Shown piece by piece: positions 1-5,665 of a stretch of 8,565 nucleotides of DNA. The notes beneath the pieces were generated by a model, which was not told where the DNA came from, ran no database searches, and was given only the letters and a program-made list of their open reading frames with translations. The stretch is from CBDCWA01 sp046048295 (lineage in GTDB: Bacteria; Pseudomonadota; Alphaproteobacteria; Rhizobiales; Hyphomicrobiaceae). The stretch lies in contig JBJOGJ010000172.1 in assembly GCA_046048295.1 (NCBI GenBank), positions 1-8,565 of the forward strand, given 5' to 3'. A program made the position numbers and the translations under genes. Numbering within the stretch: position 1 is the stretch's first letter; the number at the start of each line of letters is the position of its first letter.

Positions 1-313
1 GGCGAAAGAGATGCTGCTCACCGCACAGCGCTACCCCGCCGCAGAGGCAAAGGCGATGGGCCTCGTCAACCGGGTCGTGCCGCGCGCCGAACTGGAAGCA
101 ACGGTGCGCCAGATCGCCGGCACGATCGCCGGCAACGCTCCGCTGTCGATGCACGCAGCCAAGGCGCTCGTCGACCAGGTGATGAAGGACGCCGCGGACC
201 GCGACATGGCGCTTTGCGAGGAGCTCGTCCGGCGCTGCATGCAGAGCGAAGATTTCAAGGAAGGACGCACGGCCTTCATGGAGAAACGCCGCCCCGACTG
301 GAAGGGGCGTTAA
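1..313 (+). CDS. Enoyl-CoA hydratase/isomerase family protein, C-terminal part (5' end outside window)
   Basis: About 103 C-terminal residues are present, read in the frame starting at base 2; the usual family length is about 260, so more than half lies upstream. Seen: the crotonase-type segment AAEAKAMGLVNRVVP, then NAPLSMHAAKALV, then the closing SEDFKEGRTAFMEKRRPDW, which matches the family's usual ending (SeDfxEGxxAFxEKRxPxfxG). Family members hydrate or isomerise acyl-CoA double bonds in the cytoplasm. The oxyanion-hole and catalytic Glu region is not in the window, so neither activity nor substrate can be judged. The ATG at base 11 is internal, not the start. The SDR gene follows after 57 bases on the same strand, which suggests one transcript. 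Confidence 0.9.
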   Translation, partial: AKEMLLTAQRYPAAEAKAMGLVNRVVPRAELEATVRQIAGTIAGNAPLSMHAAKALVDQVMKDAADRDMALCEELVRRCMQSEDFKEGRTAFMEKRRPDWKGR

Positions 314-370
314 CGAAGACGTCGAAGGCCGGAACGAGAAACGGCATTTGGGGAATCAGGAGACAGGGCA

Positions 371-1129
371 ATGGCTCAACAGGGAAGCGATCTCAAGGGG
401 CAGGTGGCGCTCGTCACCGGCGCCGGTGTCCACACCGGCAGCACCATCGCACGCACATTGGCGGCAGCAGGGGCAGCCGTCGCAATAAACTATCGCAATG
501 CCAAGGAAGGCGCGCTCGAATCGGTCGCTGCGATCGAGAAGGCGGGCGGCAAGGCGATAGCCATCCAGGGCGACGTTACGAACGAGGACGATGTCAAGCG
601 CATGATCGCCGAGACGGTCAAGCAGCTCGGCAGGCTCACCATCCTCGTCAACAACGCCACCAAACGCAGCCACTGCCCGCTGGAAGACCTGACGTTCAAG
701 GAATGGCGGGACACACTGGCCACCACACTCGATGGCACGTTTCTCTGCACGAAATACGCTGTGCCCCAAATCCGCGCCGCAGGCGGCGGCACCATCGTCA
801 ATATCGGCGGCAGCTCGGGCCATGAAGGGCGCGCGGACCGTGCCCACGTCTCCGCGGCAAAGGCTGGCGTAGCCGGCATGACCGCTGCGCTGGCCGTCGA
901 GCTCGGCCCATCCAACATCACGGTAAACTGCATCGTTCCGGGTAAGATAGAGACCGTCGTCGACGCCCACCTCTTCGATGAGAAGCGCCGCGCGAAAGTT
1001 CCGACCGGACGGCCGGCACGACAACAGGAGATCGCAGCGCTGGTGCGGTTCCTGTGCGGTGACCAGTGCCGCCAGATGACCGGCCAGATGCTGCATGTAA
1101 ACGGCGGCACCCGCACCAGCATTGCCTGA
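371..1129 (+). CDS. SDR-family oxidoreductase with altered catalytic tetrad
   Basis: The protein has 252 residues, a normal length for a classical short-chain dehydrogenase/reductase: a Rossmann-fold NAD(P)-dependent enzyme of the cytoplasm. Seen in order: cofactor loop TGAGVHTG (16-23), acidic GDVTNEDD (67-74), structural NNA (94-96), TIVNIGGSSG (141-150), PG motif (190-191), and the C-terminal MTGQMLHVNGG (236-246). The start is supported by AGGAGA at 358-363. Odd points: the second Gly of TGxxxGxG is His21; the position of the catalytic Tyr in YxxxK is Val160 (local sequence AHVSAAKAG, Lys164 kept); and the usual Asn of the tetrad aligns with Thr119 (TTLDGTF). The Ser position falls at about 147-149, where Ser148 and Ser149 are present. 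The fold call is firm. Ordinary ketone reduction is doubtful and the substrate is unknown. It probably shares an operon with the flanking genes. Confidence 0.88.
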   Translation: MAQQGSDLKGQVALVTGAGVHTGSTIARTLAAAGAAVAINYRNAKEGALESVAAIEKAGGKAIAIQGDVTNEDDVKRMIAETVKQLGRLTILVNNATKRSHCPLEDLTFKEWRDTLATTLDGTFLCTKYAVPQIRAAGGGTIVNIGGSSGHEGRADRAHVSAAKAGVAGMTAALAVELGPSNITVNCIVPGKIETVVDAHLFDEKRRAKVPTGRPARQQEIAALVRFLCGDQCRQMTGQMLHVNGGTRTSIA

Positions 1130-1168
1130 GATAGCTTCAGTTTTCGTCCCAATGCGGAGGTTCCTTGC

Positions 1169-1939
1169 ATGAAGATCCTGTTCCTGAACAAGGCGCCTCG
1201 CAAGGGCGCACATTACGACGTCGAGCGCATCGAGGCGCTGCTCAACTCCTACGCCTCCGCGGGAACGAAGATCGAGATCGGCTTTCCCGACGACTTCCCC
1301 GGCGCCAAGGTGCAGGAAGTGATCGGCAACCAGAGCAAGCTCAACGGGCTCGATCACATGATGGATGTGCCGTCACTCATCCGGAAGATCGTGTGGGCCG
1401 CCGAAAATGGATACGACGCGGTCATCCAGAGCAACACCTTCGACCCGGGCGTCGATGGCGGACGGCTCGTTGTCGACATCCCTGTCATCGGACCACTGCG
1501 CACGACGATACATGCCGCATGCGTCCTGTCGGACCGGATCGGCATCACCGTGCCGCTGTCGAGTCATGTCTCCTACACGTGGCGCCTGCTGCGCCAGATC
1601 GGCATGGCGCATCTCGTCACCGGCATTAGGCCGCTAGAGATCTACGGCGCAGACCTGATGTCGCGAAAGGACGAGATCACGGAGAAGGCGGCAGGACTGA
1701 TAAGGGGCCTCGTCCAGGATACCGGCGCGGAAGCCGTGATACCGCTCGGCGGGGCACTGATACCCTATGTCGTCGATCCGGCAGTGCTGCAGGAGCAGGC
1801 CGGCATACCGGTCTACAACACCAAGTCGGTGTCCATTCGGTACGCTGAGATGTGCGTCTCGCTCGGCCTCAGGCACAGCCCCCTCACCTACCCGCCGGTG
1901 AAGGTCAGCGCGTCGGACCTGGTGACCGGCAACCACTAG
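1169..1939 (+). CDS. Asp/Glu/hydantoin racemase superfamily protein lacking both catalytic cysteines
   Basis: The protein has 256 residues, close to the family length. Seen: N-terminal MKILFLNKAP strand, then GYDAVIQSNTFDPGVDGGR (81-99), which matches the first active-site loop (family form ACFxDPGxxxxR), then IPVIGPLRTTIHAA (104-117), LSDRIGITVPL (120-130), and AEAVIPLGGALIP (188-199), which matches the second loop (family form VLGCAGM). In active racemases both loops carry a Cys that exchanges the proton. Here the first is in the SNT stretch (88-90) and the second is Gly195. The only Cys residues are 118 and 229, outside these loops. A two-Cys racemase mechanism therefore looks impossible; a different isomerase, lyase or binding role is open. 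GGAGG at 1156-1160 supports the start. It lies 39 bases after the SDR gene, probably co-transcribed. Confidence 0.8.
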   Translation: MKILFLNKAPRKGAHYDVERIEALLNSYASAGTKIEIGFPDDFPGAKVQEVIGNQSKLNGLDHMMDVPSLIRKIVWAAENGYDAVIQSNTFDPGVDGGRLVVDIPVIGPLRTTIHAACVLSDRIGITVPLSSHVSYTWRLLRQIGMAHLVTGIRPLEIYGADLMSRKDEITEKAAGLIRGLVQDTGAEAVIPLGGALIPYVVDPAVLQEQAGIPVYNTKSVSIRYAEMCVSLGLRHSPLTYPPVKVSASDLVTGNH

Positions 1940-1973
1940 CCCCGCCTCGTCGCGCACGCATCGCATGCCGGCA

Positions 1974-2000
1974 GCACGGCGGCCACTATGCTCGCCGTGC
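1974..2000 (+). terminator. Hairpin, possible terminator of the metabolic operon
   Basis: A perfect 8-bp inverted repeat: GCACGGCG at 1974-1981 and CGCCGTGC at 1993-2000, with an 11-base loop (one more G-T pair is possible). It begins 35 bases after the racemase-like gene's stop. There is no T-run after it, so an intrinsic terminator is only a guess; it could also be a protein-binding site ahead of the outer-membrane protein gene. Confidence 0.4.
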
Positions 2001-2010
2001 GCACAACACA

Positions 2011-2040
2011 TTGAAAACATTATTCTAACAGAAATCTTAC
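2011..2040 (+). promoter_or_regulatory. Weak candidate promoter for the outer-membrane protein gene
   Basis: An AT-rich patch in otherwise GC-rich DNA, 94-123 bases before the start codon. TTGAAA at 2011-2016 resembles a -35 box. The best -10 choice at 18 bases (TCTTAC, 2035-2040) matches the consensus at only three of six positions. The call rests mainly on base composition and on the new transcription unit expected here. Confidence 0.25.
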
Positions 2041-2133
2041 GGTGAGCGGCCAGCACTCCGGGGGACGGATCGAAGCGGTCCGGCCGGCAATGACGCAAGC
2101 GCTGGTGGCAGCAACCATACGGAGGATTTCAGC

Positions 2134-2736
2134 ATGGTGTCACTTCGCGCGATCGCAGCGGGCCTGATGCTTGCCGCAGGCGCTGCTGGCCCAGTCCAGT
2201 CAGCGGATCTCGGCGACGGACCGCCGCCAGAGCCCGCCCCGTTCGGCGTCTACTCCGCGCCCTACGGCTGGTCGGGCCTCTATGCAGGTGCACAGATCGG
2301 GGCAGCCATTGGCGATAGCGACGGACTGATCGGCGGCGCCACGCTCGGTTACAATATCCAGGCGGGTCAACTCGTGTGGGGTGTCGAAACGGATATCTCC
2401 GCCAGCGACATATCGGGCCCGATCGCGCTCGACTGGCTGTGGACCCTGCGCGGGCGCCTCGGCATACCGCTCGGCGGAAGCATAATGCCCTACGTCACCG
2501 GCGGCCTCGCGGTGGGCGATGTCAGCGCCGACTTCGGCGGCTTCACGGAGACGCAGACGAATACGGGCTGGACGATCGGCGGCGGCCTCGAGGTCGCACT
2601 GGCGCCGAACTGGACGCTCAAGGGCGAGTATCTGTACGTCGATCTCGGAGACGTCGATGTGCCGGCCCTCGTTACGACGACGATCCCGGCCGACGATATC
2701 CACATCGTCCGCGCCGGCCTGAACATCCGGTTCTAG
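2134..2736 (+). CDS. Small outer-membrane beta-barrel protein (Omp25/Omp31/RopB-like)
   Basis: The protein has 200 residues. A signal peptide is visible: MVSLR, a hydrophobic Ala/Leu/Gly stretch, and probable cleavage after QSA (about residue 24). A Pro-rich linker follows, then alternating beta-strand segments typical of the family: YGWSGLYAGAQIGAAIG (44-60), LGYNIQAGQLVWGVETDI (71-88), LDWLWTLRGRLG (99-110), MPYVTGGLAVGD (118-129), GWTIGGGLEVALAPNWTLKG (145-164), EYLYVDLGD (165-173), and a last strand ending in Phe200, the usual barrel-insertion signal. It is slightly shorter than many relatives (about 200-240). Family members are abundant surface proteins of alphaproteobacteria with structural or envelope-stability roles. 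A strong GGAGG at 2121-2125 fixes the start. It is preceded by about 190 non-coding bases and followed closely by a sugar-transferase remnant. Confidence 0.9.
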   Translation: MVSLRAIAAGLMLAAGAAGPVQSADLGDGPPPEPAPFGVYSAPYGWSGLYAGAQIGAAIGDSDGLIGGATLGYNIQAGQLVWGVETDISASDISGPIALDWLWTLRGRLGIPLGGSIMPYVTGGLAVGDVSADFGGFTETQTNTGWTIGGGLEVALAPNWTLKGEYLYVDLGDVDVPALVTTTIPADDIHIVRAGLNIRF

Positions 2737-2743
2737 TTCGTCC

Positions 2744-3114
2744 GTGGATGCTGCGATCCAGTCGGGTCGCGGCATCTTCACGCACGACGTATCCGTTCAG
2801 GACATCTACAAGACCAGGCCGTCGGCCATCGGCGGCACACACAGGCGTCTACTGAATATCGTCCCCGCCTCCATCGCGTTCGTGCTCCTTCTCCCGCTCA
2901 TGCTTCTGGTCGCGGCGGCGAACGGATTAACCATGGGTGCCCGCTCCTCTTTACCCAAATAGGTGTTGGAGCAAACGGAATTCCCCTCGCGCGTGTAAAG
3001 TACAGATCAATGGTCAAGGACACGGACGGTATCCTCGATGACCATCCCGCCTCGAGCGCAAATGCTGCCGAGGAATGGCGCAGATCCAAGAAACCGAAGC
3101 ACGGCAAGGAGTGA
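2744..3114 (+). pseudogene. Frameshifted and truncated ExoY-like undecaprenyl-phosphate sugar phosphotransferase
   Basis: Two reading frames together give one broken bacterial sugar transferase, the priming enzyme of exopolysaccharide synthesis. Frame one (2744-2962, GTG start 7 bases after the preceding stop, no clear ribosome binding site) carries RRLLNIVPASIAFVLLLPLM, equivalent to the family's KRxFD plus membrane helix, and continues to about VAAANGLT near 2932. Homology then moves to another frame from about 2935: GCPLLFTQIGVGANG, VKYRSM at 2995-3012, and AAEEWRRSKKPKH, ending at TGA 3112-3114. These match the family's GPxLFxQxRxGxNG, KFRSM and xEWxxxxKL segments. A net loss of one base near 2930-2937 explains the shift. 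The catalytic DPRxTxxGxxLRxxSLDELPQ part is absent and the FD of KRxFD is LN, so the gene is decayed, not just frameshifted. Confidence 0.75.
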
Positions 3115-3126
3115 TGTGAGGGCGAC

Positions 3127-3936
3127 ATGAAAAGATTTCTCGGCGTGGCGCTTTCGCTTGTACTTCTCCTATCTCCCGCAACGGCAACCGACATCGCTTC
3201 CCAGGGGACGATCGACACCTCCAAGATGAAGCTCACCTTCAGTGAGGAATTCGATGCCCCGCTCGACGTTTCACCTTGGGGACCGGGAACGCGATGGATT
3301 GCCCATACGCCCTGGAACGGCGATTTCGGCGACTCAAAGTTCTCCAATCCAGCCCCCGGTTTCCCCTTCGTCGTCAAGAACGGCAAGCTGCGCATCGAAG
3401 CCCGCAAAACGGCAAGCGGCGTATGGCGCTCGGGCCTACTCTCGTCCGTCGGCCGCGACTGGAAGGGTTTCGCGCAGAAGTACGGATACTTCGAGATGAA
3501 GGCGAAGCTTCCGCCGGGACCCGGCCTGTGGCCGGCATTCTGGCTGATCGGCATCGACCGGAAAGAAAAGAAGCATACGGCCGAAATCGATATCATCGAG
3601 CACTACGGCCATATGCCGGATCGCTATTCAACCGGTACGCCGGTGTGGAACCGCAACGGTGTCCGCGGCAACAATTTCAAGGCTCATACCCGCATACCGG
3701 TTGCCAAGGGCTCGCTTTATGCGGACTACAACACGTATGGCGCCCTCATCGACCACGACTGGATCAGGATCTACTTCAATCGCAAGGAAGTCTGGCGAAC
3801 ACCTACCCAGCCGGAACACCGGCAGCCGATGTTCGTGCTCATGAACCTTGCAATGGGGCCCGGCTGGCCGATCGACAAGACGCCCAACCCGTCCTTCATG
3901 TACATCGACTACGTGAAGGTGTGGCAGACCGAATGA
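3127..3936 (+). CDS. Secreted glycoside hydrolase family 16 protein (beta-glycanase, ExoK/ExsH-like)
   Basis: The protein has 269 residues. The N-terminus MKRFLGVALSLVLLLSPATA is a clear signal peptide with cleavage near residue 20, so the enzyme should be periplasmic or secreted. The rest is one GH16 domain: TFSEEFD (37-43), YGYFEMKAKLPPGPGLWPAF (119-138; Trp135 and Trp139 are likely substrate-stacking residues), the catalytic motif EIDIIE with Glu153 as nucleophile, Asp155 and Glu158 as acid/base, and the end block MNLAMGPGWP (239-248) before the final strand. All key residues are present. In the family, alphaproteobacterial members cut beta-1,3/1,4-glucans or succinoglycan-like exopolysaccharides. 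Here polysaccharide genes nearby suggest trimming of the cell's own polymer, which is inference. GAGGG at 3118-3122 supports the start, 12 bases after the sugar-transferase remnant. It converges with the methyltransferase gene, 36 bases away. Confidence 0.92.
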   Translation: MKRFLGVALSLVLLLSPATATDIASQGTIDTSKMKLTFSEEFDAPLDVSPWGPGTRWIAHTPWNGDFGDSKFSNPAPGFPFVVKNGKLRIEARKTASGVWRSGLLSSVGRDWKGFAQKYGYFEMKAKLPPGPGLWPAFWLIGIDRKEKKHTAEIDIIEHYGHMPDRYSTGTPVWNRNGVRGNNFKAHTRIPVAKGSLYADYNTYGALIDHDWIRIYFNRKEVWRTPTQPEHRQPMFVLMNLAMGPGWPIDKTPNPSFMYIDYVKVWQTE

Positions 3937-3972
3937 CGCGGGCCGGATTCTGTGGCGAATAGAGGCTAGCAG

Positions 3973-5193
3973 CTAGAGAGCGGCAACTTCCGGTTCCAGC
4001 CCCATGGCACCGAGCATGGCGCTGATTTCCGCCACATAGACCGGGTTCATCACGATCACCAGACCTGGGCGCAGCGCCGTCAACGCCTCGGGCGCCACGA
4101 CCGGGTGACCCGAACCGGCCATGAAGCGACCCTGCTTATAGGGATTGATATCGACGGCAGCCGCAACCTCTTCACCGATCCCCAGCGTCGTCAGGAATGA
4201 GACGGCTTTCGAGCCGCCCCCCCAAAGAACGACATCCCTGCCCTTAACGCTCGCTTGGGTTATCCTGTCGCGCCAGAAGCGCTGCATTCCAGAAACGCGG
4301 GCCGGGAACGCGTCAACGAGGCGCCTGAGTACATCGAGGTCGTTCTCGGATTGGAAACGTGGTGCAGTCGGACCTGCGGCGGGTCTGGCATACTGTACGA
4401 TGTACTGGTCGTCATAGACCAGTTCGAGACCCGTCACGTCGAATCCCTCATTCCGGAACAACCGGGCATGCGTCCCGGCACTGAAGTAAGAGCAGTGCTC
4501 GTAGTAGATGTCCCAGAACGCGCCCTCCATCAGCACGCGCTCGCTGTCAGGCGTCTCGAACACCACCCAGGGTCCGTCCCCGTCCGGACACATCCGCCGA
4601 ATGTCGCCGACAAAGGAACGAACGTCGAAGATGTGCTCAAGCGTATGGCGGCACAAGACGAGGTCGGCAGCGAGATGCGCGTAGGCGGGGCCAAAGTTAT
4701 CGACGATGAACTCGAGATGATCCTGGCGGGCGGACCGCCCCGCATCAGGCCGGTAGGCTGGATCGATGCCGATCCCTCTCGCGCGGCCACCGCGACAAAC
4801 CTCGGCAAGGAACTCGCCCTTGCCGCAGCCGATCTCGAGAACGGTCTTGCCAGCAATATCGCAGCGGCGGGCGATCTCGTCGGCCTGAGTGCGTGCATAC
4901 GAACTGAACGTGCCCGAGAAGTGCTGGGACTCCTCGAAGTCCTCGCCATAGCGCACCAGCCGCTCATCGAAAGCCCGGTTGCTGATGAAGCCGCAGGCGT
5001 TGCAGAACGCGAGTTCAAGGTCTCCCTTCGGGAAACCGAGCGCGGTCTCGCGACTGTCGAGAAGCACGGAGCTGTGTACTGGGACCTGAAGAACCGTATA
5101 AAAGAGGTGCGTTTCGCCATACCCGCAGCAGGGACACGCCTGAGAAGAGCCCTGTCCCATTCCACCGCTGCGCACTTCATCGAACATGGCCAT
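3973..5193 (-). CDS. SAM-dependent sugar C-methyltransferase-like protein (zinc-binding N-terminal, class I core, C-terminal domain)
   Basis: The protein has 406 residues, matching the three-part C-methyltransferase family (about 410; TcaB9/TylC3-like). Seen: a CxxC...CxxC zinc site (Cys20, Cys23, Cys64, Cys67); the SAM-binding motif VLEIGCGKGEF (118-128) with acidic Asp144 in GIGID; CRHTLEHI (181-188); EHCSYFS (232-238), matching the family's HxSYFS active-site stretch; and the C-terminal domain with WGGGSKAVSFL (324-334) and DINPYKQGRFMAGSGHPV (348-365). Relatives add a methyl group to a carbon of NDP-keto-deoxysugars. Some related proteins act on other substrates, so the substrate is not certain. 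No NDP-sugar biosynthesis gene is in the window. The ATG at 5191-5193 has no good ribosome binding site; the ATG two codons later is no better. It is the only complete gene on the minus strand here, so it is transcribed separately. Confidence 0.88.
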   Translation of the reverse strand: MAMFDEVRSGGMGQGSSQACPCCGYGETHLFYTVLQVPVHSSVLLDSRETALGFPKGDLELAFCNACGFISNRAFDERLVRYGEDFEESQHFSGTFSSYARTQADEIARRCDIAGKTVLEIGCGKGEFLAEVCRGGRARGIGIDPAYRPDAGRSARQDHLEFIVDNFGPAYAHLAADLVLCRHTLEHIFDVRSFVGDIRRMCPDGDGPWVVFETPDSERVLMEGAFWDIYYEHCSYFSAGTHARLFRNEGFDVTGLELVYDDQYIVQYARPAAGPTAPRFQSENDLDVLRRLVDAFPARVSGMQRFWRDRITQASVKGRDVVLWGGGSKAVSFLTTLGIGEEVAAAVDINPYKQGRFMAGSGHPVVAPEALTALRPGLVIVMNPVYVAEISAMLGAMGLEPEVAAL

Positions 5194-5194
5194 A

Positions 5195-5210
5195 GGACGT
5201 CCATTACGTC
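5195..5210. repeat. Overlapping short palindromes next to the methyltransferase start
   Basis: GGACGTCC (5195-5202) is a perfect 8-bp palindrome. It overlaps GACGT-ccatt-ACGTC (5196-5200 and 5206-5210), a 5-bp inverted repeat with a 5-base spacer. The element ends one base upstream of the methyltransferase ATG, where a ribosome binding site would be expected. It could bind a repressor or fold in the mRNA leader, but chance is not excluded in GC-rich DNA. Confidence 0.3.
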
Positions 5211-5426
5211 TGGTATCGGCAGACGGCCCGCAACCGCTCCGGCCGGCGCACCCATTGCTGCATTCCTGGCCAGATCATCCAGCAAAGCGCGGCCAACATA
5301 GCCGTTTACAGATCGAATTGCAGCCCACAAGCCGCGCCAGCGAACATACGCAACGAGCCGCTCGAAGCGAGTTCAATAAAATCGAGGAGTCGAGAATAGT
5401 TGCTTCGCCGCAGCACGACAAACAGA

Positions 5427-5436
5427 CTTCGCGAAG
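5427..5436. repeat. 10-bp perfect palindrome CTTCGCGAAG
   Basis: A perfect palindrome without spacer in the middle of the divergent region, 234 bases from the methyltransferase start and 230 bases from the glycosyltransferase start. This is the size and symmetry of a dimeric regulator's core site. No matching regulator gene is in the window and no second copy was noticed. Confidence 0.3.
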
Positions 5437-5665
5437 CTGATTAACGACCTAGTGCAGGGGCGGATCGACCACCAGGAGACCGGAGCGGACGTGGACCGCA
5501 AGTGCAGCTCCGCGACACGCCGGTGTTATCCATTCGGCCAATTAGTTCGCCACCGGGGCGTACAAACGTCCTAAGAAATCACGAGAAGTTGTTGGCATCG
5601 GCTGGTCATTGCCGTGCGGCCAAAACATTCGCGCTCGACGGAGCGAAGACACGCCGGGGTAGTCA

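Larger units (their letters stand above)
5194..5665. other. 472-base divergent non-coding region
   Basis: This stretch lies between the starts of the methyltransferase gene (-) and the glycosyltransferase gene (+), so it should hold both promoters. No reading frame in it resembles a known protein. It is less GC-rich in places (for example 5370-5382) and contains short palindromes: 5195-5202 with an overlapping repeat to 5210, 5427-5436, and CCGGTG/CACCGG at 5520-5525 and 5551-5556. No convincing -35/-10 pair or known operator was found. Confidence 0.7.

Noticed and set aside
356..1357. Long open frame (333 codons) on the minus strand opposite the SDR gene
   Set aside because: It has no recognisable motif, and the plus strand carries a clear SDR with a ribosome binding site. 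Long antisense frames are common in GC-rich genes.
2090..2167. A 25-codon leader-like frame overlapping the start of the outer-membrane protein gene
   Set aside because: It has no ribosome binding site, no attenuator-like codon run, and no hairpin series after it; likely chance.
2929..2940. Programmed ribosomal frameshift to join the two sugar-transferase frames
   Set aside because: There is no slippery heptamer or stimulatory hairpin, and even the joined product would lack the catalytic C-terminal part.
2744..2962. A separate 72-residue small membrane protein with one hydrophobic segment
   Set aside because: Its hydrophobic part matches the first membrane helix of ExoY-like sugar transferases and the homology continues in another frame, so a pseudogene explains it better. 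It also lacks a ribosome binding site.
3966..3976. Inverted repeat CTAGC-A-GCTAG between the convergent hydrolase and methyltransferase genes, as a shared terminator
   Set aside because: The single-base centre cannot form a stable loop and there is no T-run on either strand.
4255..5301. Long open frame (348 codons) on the plus strand opposite the methyltransferase gene
   Set aside because: It has no domain motifs. The minus strand shows the full zinc site, SAM motif and C-terminal domain.
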